DNA of 50,559 nucleotides from positions 1 through 50,559 of the forward strand of contig JASSUD010000012.1 in the NCBI GenBank assembly GCA_031963225.1, given 5' to 3'. The notes under the pieces were generated by a model. That model was not told the DNA's origin. It did not search any database and saw nothing but the letters and a program-made list of their open reading frames with translations. Both the position numbers and the translations under genes were made by a program. Numbering within the stretch: the stretch's first letter is position 1; each line of letters starts with the position of its first letter. Of the stretch, positions 34,840 through 43,057 are shown in pieces. The DNA is from JASSUD01 sp031963225. GTDB lineage: Bacteria; Pseudomonadota; Gammaproteobacteria; Burkholderiales; Burkholderiaceae.

Positions 34840-35535
34840 TTATGCAGCAAAGGCATTTTGCTCTACGCGCACGCCAGGACCCATGGTGCTGGAAAGTGCA
34901 ATTTTGCGCAGATATAAGCCTTTACTAGTTGCAGGCCGGGCTTTTTGCAAAGTTTCAATCAAAGCAGCGATATTTGAGCGCAATGAAGACGCTTCAAAGG
35001 AGGCACGACCCACCGTTGCATGCACGATACCGTTCTTATCAATACGAAATTGAATTTGACCGGCCTTAGCATTTTTAACAGCGGTTGCCACATCGGCTGT
35101 AACCGTACCTACTTTTGGGTTAGGCATTAAGCCTCGTGGACCCAAAACTTGCCCTAGTGTTCCAACAATACGCATGGTATCGGGTGAAGCAATCACTACG
35201 TCAAAGTTCAGCTGACCTGCCTTGATTTGCTCAGCAAGGTCTTCCATCCCAACGATATCCGCTCCTGCTGCACGCGCTTGCTCTGCTTTTTCGCCCTGGG
35301 CAAAAACTGCTACGCGCATCGTACGACCTGTACCTGCAGGCAATACTACGGAGCCACGCACAACCTGATCCGATTTACGTGCATCAACGCCTAATTGCAC
35401 TGCTATATCGATGGATTCATCAAATTTAGCAGTCGCACAGGCTTTCACTAATTCCAAAGCTTCATCGATAGGATACAGTTTGGTGGAATCTACTTTTCCT
35501 TCGAGTGCTTTTAAACGCTTAGAAAGTTTAGCCAT
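34840..35535 (-). CDS. rplA: Ribosomal protein uL1
   Basis: Mobile stalk protein that helps release E-site tRNA, and repressor of rplKA in E. coli. It is 231 aa: MAKLSKRLKALEGKV, DESIDIAVQLGVDARKSDQVVRGSVVLPAGTG region, GPRGLMPNPKVGTVT and IRFRIDKNGIVHATVG-like (QIQFRIDKNGIVHATVGR). Its start overlaps the rplK stop by one base. Confidence 0.97.
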   Translation of the reverse strand: MAKLSKRLKALEGKVDSTKLYPIDEALELVKACATAKFDESIDIAVQLGVDARKSDQVVRGSVVLPAGTGRTMRVAVFAQGEKAEQARAAGADIVGMEDLAEQIKAGQLNFDVVIASPDTMRIVGTLGQVLGPRGLMPNPKVGTVTADVATAVKNAKAGQIQFRIDKNGIVHATVGRASFEASSLRSNIAALIETLQKARPATSKGLYLRKIALSSTMGPGVRVEQNAFAA

Positions 35536-35984
35536 TACATTCCCTCCACAGTAATACCCATGGAGCGTGCGCTCCCGGCAATGGTACGCAACGCCGCGGC
35601 TTCATCGCCAGCGGTTAGATCCAAACGCTTGATCTTCACAATTTCTTTTGCTTGTTCAAGCGTGAGCGAACCTACTTTTTGCGTATGGGGAGTAGCAGAG
35701 CCTTTATCTACTTTCGCACCTTGAGCATCTGTAGCCATTTTCTTAATCAATGCAGTAGCAGGCGGGCTTTTTATAATGAAGGAAAAGCTTTTATCTGCAT
35801 ACACTGTAATGACTACAGGTAAAGGCATACCAGCTTCAAAAGATTGAGTCTGTGCGTTAAAGCCTTTACAGAATTCCATAATATTAAGACCGCGCTGACC
35901 CAAAGCAGGACCAACGGGAGGAGAAGGATTGGCCTTCCCCGCGGGGATTTGCAGCTTAATAAAACCGACTATTTTCTTTGCCAT
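35535..35984 (-). CDS. rplK: Ribosomal protein uL11
   Basis: Protein of the GTPase-associated centre, needed for RelA activation by uncharged tRNA. It is 149 aa, six more than usual. N-terminal domain: KLQIPAGKANPSPPVGPALGQRG and IMEFCKGFNAQTQ. The extra residues (about 86-92, MATDAQGA) lie at the interdomain hinge before KVDKGSATPHTQKVGSL. The C-terminal rRNA-binding domain ends RTIAGSARSMGITVEGM. A change at the hinge could affect its motion, which is inference. Confidence 0.96.
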   Translation of the reverse strand: MAKKIVGFIKLQIPAGKANPSPPVGPALGQRGLNIMEFCKGFNAQTQSFEAGMPLPVVITVYADKSFSFIIKSPPATALIKKMATDAQGAKVDKGSATPHTQKVGSLTLEQAKEIVKIKRLDLTAGDEAAALRTIAGSARSMGITVEGM

Positions 35985-36154
35985 TTTAAAACCCTGGTCG
36001 AATGCATAAGATGATTACATCACTTACAGCATTCAGTGAGTCATAACGCAATTACCAAAAACACATTCAAATAGAATGGTTAAGGCACTTGCTCCTCTTG
36101 GTGCAGCGCCAGGTATCAAAAAGATTTTTTAACACCTAGTGCTGCAATTTACAG

Positions 36155-36784
36155 CTAACTATATTCCGATATTTTTTCAACCTGCCCAAACTCGAGCTCT
36201 ACAGGCGTTGCACGTCCAAAAATCATCACAGAAACTCTAAGGCGAGACTTCTCATAATTGACTTCTTCAATGCTGCCATTGAAATCTGCAAAAGGCTCAC
36301 TTTTAATGCGGACCATTTCGCCCACATTAAAGAGCGTTTTGGGACGCGGCGCTACTTTGCCTTCCATTCTAGACAGAATTTGGTCAATCTCTACTTGAGG
36401 CACAGGACTAGGACGCCCGGCACTAGAGGAGCCTTTCCGGGAGGTTGAACCTTTACGTGCCCCACCTACAAAACCCATGACCCCTTTTGTGGCATTGACA
36501 AAATGCCAGGTCTCATCGGTCATCTCCATCTCGAGCAAAACATACCCGGGGTAAAACCGACGCTCAGTAACAATTTCACGTCCATCCTTGATTTCTACCA
36601 CTTCTTCTGATGGCACCAGGATGCGACTGAATTTGCTGGCTATTCCAGCCTGTTCAACGCGCTCTTGCAGCAGGCGTTGAACACTTTTTTCCATGCTGGA
36701 ATACACATGAACGACATACCATGCTTTTTTTGCATGCGCGTCTGAACCCACCGCTGGACTCGCTGTTGGATCAATATCACTCAT
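36155..36784 (-). CDS. nusG: Transcription elongation/antitermination factor NusG
   Basis: Binds the polymerase clamp helices (here part of the fused beta-prime) through its NGN domain, and Rho or uS10 through its KOW domain. It is 209 aa versus about 185 in Burkholderia. NGN: KKAWYVVHVYSSMEKSVQRLL and RRFYPGYVLLEMEM. A serine-rich insert GARKGSTSRKGSSSAGRPSP (about 118-137) enlarges the linker region. KOW: FNVGEMVRIKSEPFADFNG to the end. It is 1 nt after secE. Confidence 0.96.
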   Translation of the reverse strand: MSDIDPTASPAVGSDAHAKKAWYVVHVYSSMEKSVQRLLQERVEQAGIASKFSRILVPSEEVVEIKDGREIVTERRFYPGYVLLEMEMTDETWHFVNATKGVMGFVGGARKGSTSRKGSSSAGRPSPVPQVEIDQILSRMEGKVAPRPKTLFNVGEMVRIKSEPFADFNGSIEEVNYEKSRLRVSVMIFGRATPVELEFGQVEKISEYS

Positions 36785-36785
36785 T

Positions 36786-37169
36786 TTATTTCCAGCGCAG
36801 AATTAATGAAAAAATCAACCATTCGATAATTTTGTCGCTCATCCACAAATACACAGCCATCACAAGCGCAAAAACGAACACTATCAGTGTCATTTTCCCC
36901 GCTTCCTTGGGTGCTGGCCAAACTACTTTACAAACCTCTATATAAGCGCTTTTGGAAAATGCAATAAATTCACGGCCGGGTGCGGAAAATAAAACAGCAA
37001 TGATTCCAGCCACCACACCGCACGCTAAAGAGAGCAGTTGAATATAGCCGTTGTAATGATTTAAAAAAGCAAAACCCAAAATACCCAGAACGAAAAAACA
37101 CAGACCCAATGTGAGTATTAAACGATCACACAGAGCTTTTTTGCTGCTTTGAGTAGAGGAATTAGCCAT
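36786..37169 (-). CDS. secE: Preprotein translocase subunit SecE
   Basis: Clamp-like subunit of SecYEG. It is 127 aa with three hydrophobic segments: LILTLGLCFFVLGILGFAF (about 18-36), LLSLACGVVAGIIAVLF (about 45-62) and the essential C-terminal helix preceded by the conserved EVCKVVWPAPKEAGKMTLIV. The three-segment layout is normal for this group. It lies directly before nusG and 148 bp after tRNA-Trp; a weak AGGCA/TGCCT hairpin with T5 lies in that gap. Confidence 0.95.
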   Translation of the reverse strand: MANSSTQSSKKALCDRLILTLGLCFFVLGILGFAFLNHYNGYIQLLSLACGVVAGIIAVLFSAPGREFIAFSKSAYIEVCKVVWPAPKEAGKMTLIVFVFALVMAVYLWMSDKIIEWLIFSLILRWK

Positions 37170-37317
37170 AAAATGCGCAAAAGCTGCTTATAAAGAGAAA
37201 AAGGCACATAAAAATGCCTGTCACACCTCGTAGCAACTAAGTAAGGTGTAATCAAAAGCCTGAATATACAATCTACTTCATAGATTAATAAAAATCAGAA
37301 GCCGATTTTAATACGGG

Positions 37318-37390
37318 CAGGGGCAGAGGGAATCGAACCCCCAACCTTCGGTTTTGGAGACCGACGCTCTGCCAGTTGAGCTATACCCCT
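37318..37390 (-). tRNA. trpT: tRNA-Trp (anticodon CCA)
   Basis: 73-nt cloverleaf. The acceptor AGGGGTA pairs with TGCCCCT (one G-T pair). D arm AGCTCAACTGGC, anticodon loop TCTCCAAAA with CCA, T loop GGTTCGATTCC. The discriminator is G. The next bases are CCC, so the 3' CCA is not encoded, unlike in the three other tRNAs here. It sits between tuf copy 2 and secE. Confidence 0.95.
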
Positions 37391-37476
37391 GTAGGAGCGC
37401 TATTTGGGCTTACCCAAATAAAACTGCAAAAGAAGAAATCAGGAACGCAATGCCCAATTTCTTCTTTTTTATTACT

Positions 37477-38667
37477 TTACTTAATAATTTTAGCGACAAC
37501 GCCGGTACCAACTGTACGACCGCCTTCACGCATAGAGAAGCGAACACCTTGCTCCATCGCGATCGGGGCAATCAACTTGACCTTCACAGTCACGTCATCA
37601 CCAGGTACTACCATCTCTTTGCCTTCTGGCAATTCGATCGAACCCGTTACATCCGTAGTACGGAAGTAAAACTGAGGACGGTAGTTGCTAAAGAACGGAG
37701 TATGACGTCCACCCTCTTCTTTGCTCAATACATATACCTGCGCTTCAAATTCAGTATGGGGCTTGATAGAACCGGGCTTAGCCAATACCTGACCACGCTG
37801 CACATCTTCACGCTTCACACCACGCAATAAGATCCCAACATTGTCCCCGGCCTCGCCTTGGTCCAAGTCTTTACGGAACATCTCGACACCCGTACAGGTT
37901 GTCTTTACCGTGTCTACCAGACCTACGATCTCGACTTCATCACCAATCTTTACCAATCCACGCTCAATACGCCCTGTTACCACAGTGCCTCGGCCTGAAA
38001 TCGAAAACACATCTTCGATTGGCATCAAGAAGGTTCCATCTACCGCACGCTCAGGAGTCGGAATATACGTATCCAGTGCGTCAGCCAATGCCATCACAGC
38101 TTGCTCGCCCAACGGACCCGTATCGCCCTCTAACGCCAATTTCGCAGACCCTTTGATCAACGGTACATCATCGCCAGGGAAATCATATTTCGACAGCAGC
38201 TCGCGCACTTCCATTTCTACCAGCTCAAGCAGCTCTTCATCATCCACCATATCGCATTTGTTCAAAAATACGATGATGTAAGGAACCCCTACTTGGCGGG
38301 CTAACAAAATGTGTTCGCGGGTTTGAGGCATAGGGCCATCGGCTGCTGAGCACACCAACACGCCTCCGTCCATCTGCGCTGCACCCGTAATCATGTTCTT
38401 CACATAATCCGCGTGACCTGGGCAGTCTACGTGCGCGTAGTGACGGGTGGCTGTTTCATATTCCACGTGCGCTGTATTAATCGTAATACCACGTGCTTTC
38501 TCTTCTGGCGCTGCATCGATCTGGTCATACGCTTTCGCTTCTCCGCCAAATTTCTTTGACAGTACCGTGGCTAACGCCGCGGTTAGCGTGGTCTTTCCAT
38601 GATCCACGTGACCGATCGTTCCTACGTTCACGTGTGGCTTTACGCGCTTAAATTTCTCTTTGGCCAT
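37477..38667 (-). CDS. tuf: Elongation factor Tu, copy 2
   Basis: Same 396-aa protein as the copy at 17709-18899, with all G-domain motifs (GHVDHGKT, DCPGH, NKCD) and a complete C-terminus. The nucleotide identity seems total between start and stop and ends almost at once outside. It lies in the tRNA-Tyr/Gly/Thr-tuf-tRNA-Trp-secE-nusG arrangement, which is old and widespread in proteobacteria. It probably shares the strong promoter at 39117-39145 with the tRNAs. Confidence 0.98.
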   Translation of the reverse strand: MAKEKFKRVKPHVNVGTIGHVDHGKTTLTAALATVLSKKFGGEAKAYDQIDAAPEEKARGITINTAHVEYETATRHYAHVDCPGHADYVKNMITGAAQMDGGVLVCSAADGPMPQTREHILLARQVGVPYIIVFLNKCDMVDDEELLELVEMEVRELLSKYDFPGDDVPLIKGSAKLALEGDTGPLGEQAVMALADALDTYIPTPERAVDGTFLMPIEDVFSISGRGTVVTGRIERGLVKIGDEVEIVGLVDTVKTTCTGVEMFRKDLDQGEAGDNVGILLRGVKREDVQRGQVLAKPGSIKPHTEFEAQVYVLSKEEGGRHTPFFSNYRPQFYFRTTDVTGSIELPEGKEMVVPGDDVTVKVKLIAPIAMEQGVRFSMREGGRTVGTGVVAKIIK

Positions 38668-38710
38668 GCCTAATCCCCAATAAAATTATTCTGGAATGTG
38701 CTTGCAATTC

Positions 38711-38734
38711 CCCAAAAACACGCATGTTTTTGGG
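38711..38734 (-). repeat. Hairpin between tRNA-Thr and tuf
   Basis: CCCAAAAAC/GTTTTTGGG, a perfect 9-bp stem around 6 nt, lies 44 nt ahead of tuf. It is probably a processing or stability element separating tRNA and mRNA parts of the transcript. Confidence 0.5.
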
Positions 38735-38758
38735 ATATATCGCAAACCTAATTGCAAT

Positions 38759-38833
<75 letters not shown>

Positions 38834-38864
38834 TTTATTAGAGCAGGCTCTAATACAAAATACT

Positions 38865-38938
38865 TGGAGCGGGTGAAGGGAATCGAACCCTCGTCGTAAG
38901 CTTGGAAGGCTTCTGCTCTACCATTGAGCTACACCCGC
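38865..38938 (-). tRNA. glyT: tRNA-Gly (anticodon TCC)
   Basis: 74 nt including an encoded CCA. The acceptor GCGGGTG pairs with CACCCGC, anticodon loop TTCCAAG, T loop GGTTCGATTCC. It lies between tRNA-Tyr and tRNA-Thr. Confidence 0.96.
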
Positions 38939-39015
38939 ATACTGAAAAAACAGACCCGCCAATAAAAATCGGCTCTTAAGTCTACTAAGCGCGGGCCTAG
39001 GGTAAAACTAAAAAT

Positions 39016-39101
39016 TGGTGGAGGGAGTTGGATTCGAACCAACGTAGGCGTAAGCCAACAGATTTACAGTCTGCCCCCTTTAGCCACTCGGGCATCCCTC
39101 C
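39016..39101 (-). tRNA. tyrU: tRNA-Tyr (anticodon GTA)
   Basis: 86 nt with encoded CCA and the long variable arm of class II tRNAs. The acceptor GGAGGGA pairs with TCCCTCC, anticodon loop TGTAAAT. It is the first gene of the tRNA-tuf transcript and starts about 8 nt after the predicted transcription start. Confidence 0.96.
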
Positions 39102-39116
39102 GAAGAAAAGCGCCGG

Positions 39117-39145
39117 ATTATGCTGTAGTGCATACCCGCTGTCAA
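39117..39145 (-). promoter_or_regulatory. Strong promoter of the tRNA-Tyr/Gly/Thr-tuf unit
   Basis: A perfect -35 TTGACA (39140-39145), 17-bp spacer and CATAAT (39117-39122) on the minus strand, then the GC-rich discriminator CCGGCGC expected of stringently controlled stable-RNA promoters. Confidence 0.85.
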
Positions 39146-39259
39146 CCTAAGTCATTAAATCACTGCAAGAAAAATACCCAAACCATGGTTAGCTTACAAC
39201 TTTTTAGGAATTATACAGTGCAATTATCAGCCACCGCAGAGAAATAAGTCCATACGACT

Positions 39260-40081
39260 CTACTCTTGAGGCACGTTGATTTGCTCGCTAAGCCGACCAA
39301 AACGACGCTCACGCTGCTGATAACTAGCCAGTGCCGCATCCAATGCTAACGCATCAAAATCTGGCCAAAATATATTGGTGAAATACAGTTCTGTGTAAGC
39401 AAGCTGCCAGAGTAAAAAATTACTCAGACGATGCTCGCCACCTGTGCGAATGAATAGATCGGGCTCAGGAGCGTGCGCTAACGCCAGATACTGGGCAAAA
39501 TCTGCCTCACTAAGAGCCTCTTGCACAGAAGTATGCCCCTCCTCCTCATCGACGCGTCTAGCAGCCGCCTGAGCAATACATTGGCGAGCAGCTTGGACAA
39601 TATCCCAACGACCTCCATAATTCGCAGCAATCGTTACGGTAAGGCCGGTGTTATCTGCAGTTTTGCGCTCTGCATCACGCACTAAGTGCTGAAGGCGAGG
39701 CTCAAATCGGGTCAAATCTCCCACCACACGCAAGCGAATTCCCTGCGCATGCATTTTCCTCACTTCACGATGCAGCACGCTGACAAATAATCGCATTAAA
39801 AACGATACTTCGCCTGCTGGGCGCTGCCAATTTTCAGAGCTAAAAGCAAACAGAGTTAAATATTTCACACCCCGTAACGCACAAGCCTCTACAACCGTAC
39901 GTACCGTCTCCACCCCTCGCTTATGACCCGCTGCACGAGGCAATTTCCGATTTGCAGCCCAGCGGCCGTTTCCATCCATAATGATGGCAATATGCTCAGG
40001 CACAAGGCTTTTATTCAAATCAAAAGCATTTGAAATGGGTGGATCTTGCATAGGGGCAAAAAGGAGGGGCGCAGCCGTCAT
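39260..40081 (-). CDS. uppS: Undecaprenyl-diphosphate synthase (cis-prenyltransferase)
   Basis: Makes the C55 lipid carrier for peptidoglycan by adding isopentenyl units to farnesyl diphosphate in the cytoplasm. It is 273 aa. The catalytic aspartate D36 lies in IIMDGNGRWA; further family motifs are LTLFAFSSENWQRP and LFIRTGGEHRLSNFLLWQLAYTELYF. The first 20 residues look non-conserved, and an internal start (MQDPP) is possible. It is 5 nt after frr. The usual next genes (cdsA, dxr) are missing: the tRNA-tuf block follows instead. Confidence 0.95.
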   Translation of the reverse strand: MTAAPLLFAPMQDPPISNAFDLNKSLVPEHIAIIMDGNGRWAANRKLPRAAGHKRGVETVRTVVEACALRGVKYLTLFAFSSENWQRPAGEVSFLMRLFVSVLHREVRKMHAQGIRLRVVGDLTRFEPRLQHLVRDAERKTADNTGLTVTIAANYGGRWDIVQAARQCIAQAAARRVDEEEGHTSVQEALSEADFAQYLALAHAPEPDLFIRTGGEHRLSNFLLWQLAYTELYFTNIFWPDFDALALDAALASYQQRERRFGRLSEQINVPQE

Positions 40082-40086
40082 AAGAT

Positions 40087-40647
40087 TTAGACTGTCGTAA
40101 TTTCAATCTCTTTAGCGTGCACCAATCTTTCTACTTCTCCAATAAATTTATCGATAAGCTTTTGAACATCAGTCTGTGCTCGACGTTCATCATCTTCAGA
40201 TATCAATTTATCTTTGAGAGACTTTTTAAGTTGCTCATTGGCTTCACGTCGCAGATTACGCACTGCTATTTTTGCAGACTCACCTTCACCACGAACGACC
40301 TTACTCAGCTCTTGGCGACGCTCTTGAGTAGGGATAGGCATAGGCACACGAACCAGGTCTCCTTGCGCTGCAGGATTCAATCCCAGACCTGCTTCACGAA
40401 TCGCCTTTTCAATCGCGCCAATTACCCCCTTCTCCCAAGGCTGCACGCCCACCGTATTTGCATCTAGCAAAGTCAAGCGCGCCATTTGGGAGAGAGGCGT
40501 TTTATTTCCGTAGTAATCAACAATAATGTTTTCTATCAAACCGGTGTGCGCGCGGCCTGTACGAATCTTAGCCAGGTCGGCCACAAAAGATTCGATTAAG
40601 CGCTGCAATTTCTTTTCAAGCGCAGTTTTTATATCTGCAGGGCTCAT
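40087..40647 (-). CDS. frr: Ribosome recycling factor
   Basis: Splits post-termination ribosomes together with EF-G. I use the ATG at 40647, which gives MSPADIKTALEKKLQRLIESF and 186 aa, the family length; an ATG seven codons upstream adds MKVWRPL. Domain I helices include LAKIRTGRAHTGLIENI and the C-terminal RNLRREANEQLKKSLKD. Domain II has the PLSQMARLTLLDANTVGVQPWEK block. It lies 176 bp after pyrH. Confidence 0.95.
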   Translation of the reverse strand: MSPADIKTALEKKLQRLIESFVADLAKIRTGRAHTGLIENIIVDYYGNKTPLSQMARLTLLDANTVGVQPWEKGVIGAIEKAIREAGLGLNPAAQGDLVRVPMPIPTQERRQELSKVVRGEGESAKIAVRNLRREANEQLKKSLKDKLISEDDERRAQTDVQKLIDKFIGEVERLVHAKEIEITTV

Positions 40648-40782
40648 TAAGGGTCTCCAAACTTTCAAGCAAAAAAATAGCCAGCCAGGAAAAGGCTTAT
40701 CAGGGCATGTTTAAAAGGAAGATATATATTACGGCGCGGGCACAAACACCAAACTCCGCATACTTAAAAAAGCATGAGAGTG

Positions 40783-40795
40783 CACCTAGAATGTG
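40783..40795. repeat. Short repeat CACCTAGAATGTG, second copy
   Basis: Same 13-mer as at 10089-10101. Here it lies in the pyrH-frr gap inside a weak terminator-like structure: AAGCA/TGCTT followed by six T on the minus strand. Confidence 0.4.
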
Positions 40796-40823
40796 CTTAG
40801 GCTTAAAAAGCCCAAACAAGATC

Positions 40824-41552
40824 TTACAAATGCACTAAGGTACCTTCGTTATCACCCAGCATAATGCGCCTTAACGCACCTGGCCTAGTGATAGAAAAAA
40901 CCCTTATCGGCATTTTTTGATCGCGGCATAACGCAAAGGCAGTAGCATCCATGATCTGAAGATTTTTACCGATAATCTCATCAAAGCTAATACTGTCATA
41001 ACGAACAGCATGCGGATCTTTACGTGGATCCGCTGTGTAAATGCCATCCACCCGCGTAGCTTTAAGCACTACTTCAGCGCCAATCTCCGAACCTCTCAAT
41101 GCTGCTGCAGTATCTGTAGTAAAAAAAGGATTGCCTGTACCTGCAGCAAAAATAACCACTTTACCTTCTTCTAACTGACGCATCGCACGGGGTCGAATAT
41201 AAGGCTCCACCACTTGATCCATGCGCAACGCAGACTGCACACGCGCTTCAATTCCAACGTAGCGCATAGCATCTTGCAAAGCGAGCGCATTCATCATCGT
41301 AGCCAGCATTCCCATATAGTCTGCAGTAGCGCGATCCATGCCAGCTGCTCCGCCCGCTACTCCGCGAAAAATATTGCCGCCTCCGATAACAATCGCCATT
41401 TGCACTCCCAGGCGCATTACTTCGGCGATATCTCTGACCATACCTTCGATTGTTGCTCTATTGATGCCAAAGGCATCATCGCCCATCAGCGCTTCGCCAG
41501 ACAGTTTTAATAAAACTCGCTTGTACACTGCACATTCACGAACGTCTGACAT
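40824..41552 (-). CDS. pyrH: UMP kinase
   Basis: Phosphorylates UMP to UDP. It is a hexameric bacterial enzyme of the amino-acid-kinase fold, unlike eukaryotic UMP kinases. It is 242 aa: KRVLLKLSGEALMG near the start, IVIGGGNIFRG for phosphate binding, and GTGNPFFTTDTAAALRG plus DGIYTADPRKDP. A start at MSDVRECAVYKRVLL is supported by family pattern. It lies in the rpsB-tsf-pyrH-frr-uppS order; a 386-bp gap with a mobile element separates it from tsf. Confidence 0.96.
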   Translation of the reverse strand: MSDVRECAVYKRVLLKLSGEALMGDDAFGINRATIEGMVRDIAEVMRLGVQMAIVIGGGNIFRGVAGGAAGMDRATADYMGMLATMMNALALQDAMRYVGIEARVQSALRMDQVVEPYIRPRAMRQLEEGKVVIFAAGTGNPFFTTDTAAALRGSEIGAEVVLKATRVDGIYTADPRKDPHAVRYDSISFDEIIGKNLQIMDATAFALCRDQKMPIRVFSITRPGALRRIMLGDNEGTLVHL

Positions 41553-41664
41553 ACTGACCCAATCAAGAGATGAAAGAAAGGTTTAGCAAAAAGGGAAAAG
41601 CACACACTATTTGGAGATTCAAAGCCTGTCTAAAGCAAGTTCGAACAAAACTTTAAGCCTCTTT

Positions 41665-41937
41665 TTATTATTAACTGATATTACGCATGCTGTAGAACGG
41701 CGAGTTATTGATCGGTAGAGCGCAAAGATTAAAAGTAAGTGGTATGCATGTTGGGGTTCGTACCTCACCACCAACCTACCATGCTTTCAGAGCTTGATGA
41801 GACCTTTTTATACATGCATTTCGGTAGGTTGGTGGTGACGAAGGAACCCCAACATGCGCACCACCCACCTTCAATCTTTGCGCTCTGCTTATCAACCACT
41901 CACTGTTTTATAACATGCGTAATATCAATTATTAAAA
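41665..41937. mobile_element. 273-bp element with about 115-bp inverted repeats between tsf and pyrH
   Basis: The two arms (about 41665-41782 and 41822-41937) are near-complementary along their whole length. Each carries ATTACGCATG, GAGCGCAAAGATT and one core repeat (41746-41780; 41823-41857). The right arm ends 1 nt from the tsf stop. The single-copy centre is only about 40 bp and has no ORF. A further copy starts at 50432. This is the layout of a MITE with long terminal repeats. It lies in the gap upstream of pyrH, so pyrH-frr-uppS may depend on readthrough or a promoter inside it. Confidence 0.8.
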
Positions 41938-41938
41938 T

Positions 41939-42832
41939 TTATTGCTGTTGTGCAAGTGCTACTTGCGCAGCAACTTCATCAGCAAAATTGTCTTGACGCC
42001 GCTCAAGTCCAGCACCTACTACATACAATGTAAAGCGTTGCACACTGCTATTTGCAGTTTTTAATACTTGAGCAACCGTTTGCTTATCATCTTTCACAAA
42101 TGCTTGGTTGAGCAAGGATACTTCTTTTAAGTATTTATCAACACTTCCTTGCACCATTTTGGTCACAATGGCTTCAGGCTTACCGGATTCAGCCGCTTTT
42201 TTTTCTGCGACGCTGCGCTCTTTTTCGATGAGATCAGCCGGCACTTCATCGGCAGATACTGCAGCAGGTTTCATAGCAGTGATATGCATCGCTATATCTT
42301 TACCTACTTGCTCATTATCTCCGGTGTACTCAACCAAAGTACCCATACGCGTGCCATGCAAGTAGCAGGCGAGTTTATTGGCAGTTTGGTAACGCACAAA
42401 GCGGCGAATGGTCAAATTCTCACCAATACGTCCAACCAGGCTAAGACGCGTAGCATCTACTGTACTGCGCCCGCCATCATTGGGCATTTCTAGTGCAAGC
42501 AGCGCAGCTACATCAGCAGGATTATGCTCAGCAATAAGACGAGCCACTGCATCTGCAAATGCGATAAAAGCTTCATTTTTTGCAACGAAATCTGTCTCGC
42601 AATTCAACTCTACTAAAACGCCCACACCGTTTTCGATATGACCCGCCAGTATGCCTTCTGCAGTTATTCTATCTGCTGCTTTGCTTGCTTTGTTTCCAAG
42701 TTTCACGCGCAATAATTTTTCCGCCTCATCCAGATCTCCACCAGCCTCTGTCAATGCTTTCTTGCATTCCATCATGGGCGCATCTGTTTTTGCGCGCAAT
42801 TTTGCGACCATAGCCGCAGTAACTACTGCCAT
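41939..42832 (-). CDS. tsf: Elongation factor Ts
   Basis: Nucleotide exchange factor for EF-Tu. I use the ATG at 42832, which follows GGAG and gives MAVVTAAMVAKLRAKTDAPMMECKKAL and 297 aa; 13 upstream codons are not family-like. The EF-Tu-contacting TDFVAKNEAF sits within VGVLVELNCETDFVAKNEAF, followed by core domain AMHITAMKPAAVS-type sequence. A strong attenuator separates it from rpsB and a mobile element follows its stop. Confidence 0.96.
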   Translation of the reverse strand: MAVVTAAMVAKLRAKTDAPMMECKKALTEAGGDLDEAEKLLRVKLGNKASKAADRITAEGILAGHIENGVGVLVELNCETDFVAKNEAFIAFADAVARLIAEHNPADVAALLALEMPNDGGRSTVDATRLSLVGRIGENLTIRRFVRYQTANKLACYLHGTRMGTLVEYTGDNEQVGKDIAMHITAMKPAAVSADEVPADLIEKERSVAEKKAAESGKPEAIVTKMVQGSVDKYLKEVSLLNQAFVKDDKQTVAQVLKTANSSVQRFTLYVVGAGLERRQDNFADEVAAQVALAQQQ

Positions 42833-42958
42833 GTTTATAACTCCGAATTCTGAGACCCTATGTAGACACACTAGGATCTAGTAAATGAAAATATGGAAGG
42901 TATTGCCCATTTTTAATAAGCACACTACATACAACCCTTCAAAGCGCGCTCAAGCTCT

Positions 42959-42986
42959 AAAAAAGGGGGCTTGAGCCCCCCTTTTT
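42959..42986. terminator. Intrinsic terminator/attenuator between rpsB and tsf
   Basis: AAAAAGGGGGCT pairs with AGCCCCC-TTTTT around a 2-4 nt loop, about 72 nt past rpsB. T6 follows on the transcribed strand. A terminator-like attenuator between these genes is also known in E. coli. Confidence 0.9.
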
Positions 42987-43057
42987 GATCTGCGTTCTAA
43001 TCGTATTCCAACATTGAAACGAAGAAAGTGTAGGCTAGCTTTTCGCTACATACCTAT

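Noticed and set aside
41739..41996. 85-codon plus-strand frame in the tsf-pyrH gap
   Set aside because: It merely reads through the arms of the inverted-repeat element and into antisense tsf; similar peptides arise from each repeat copy.
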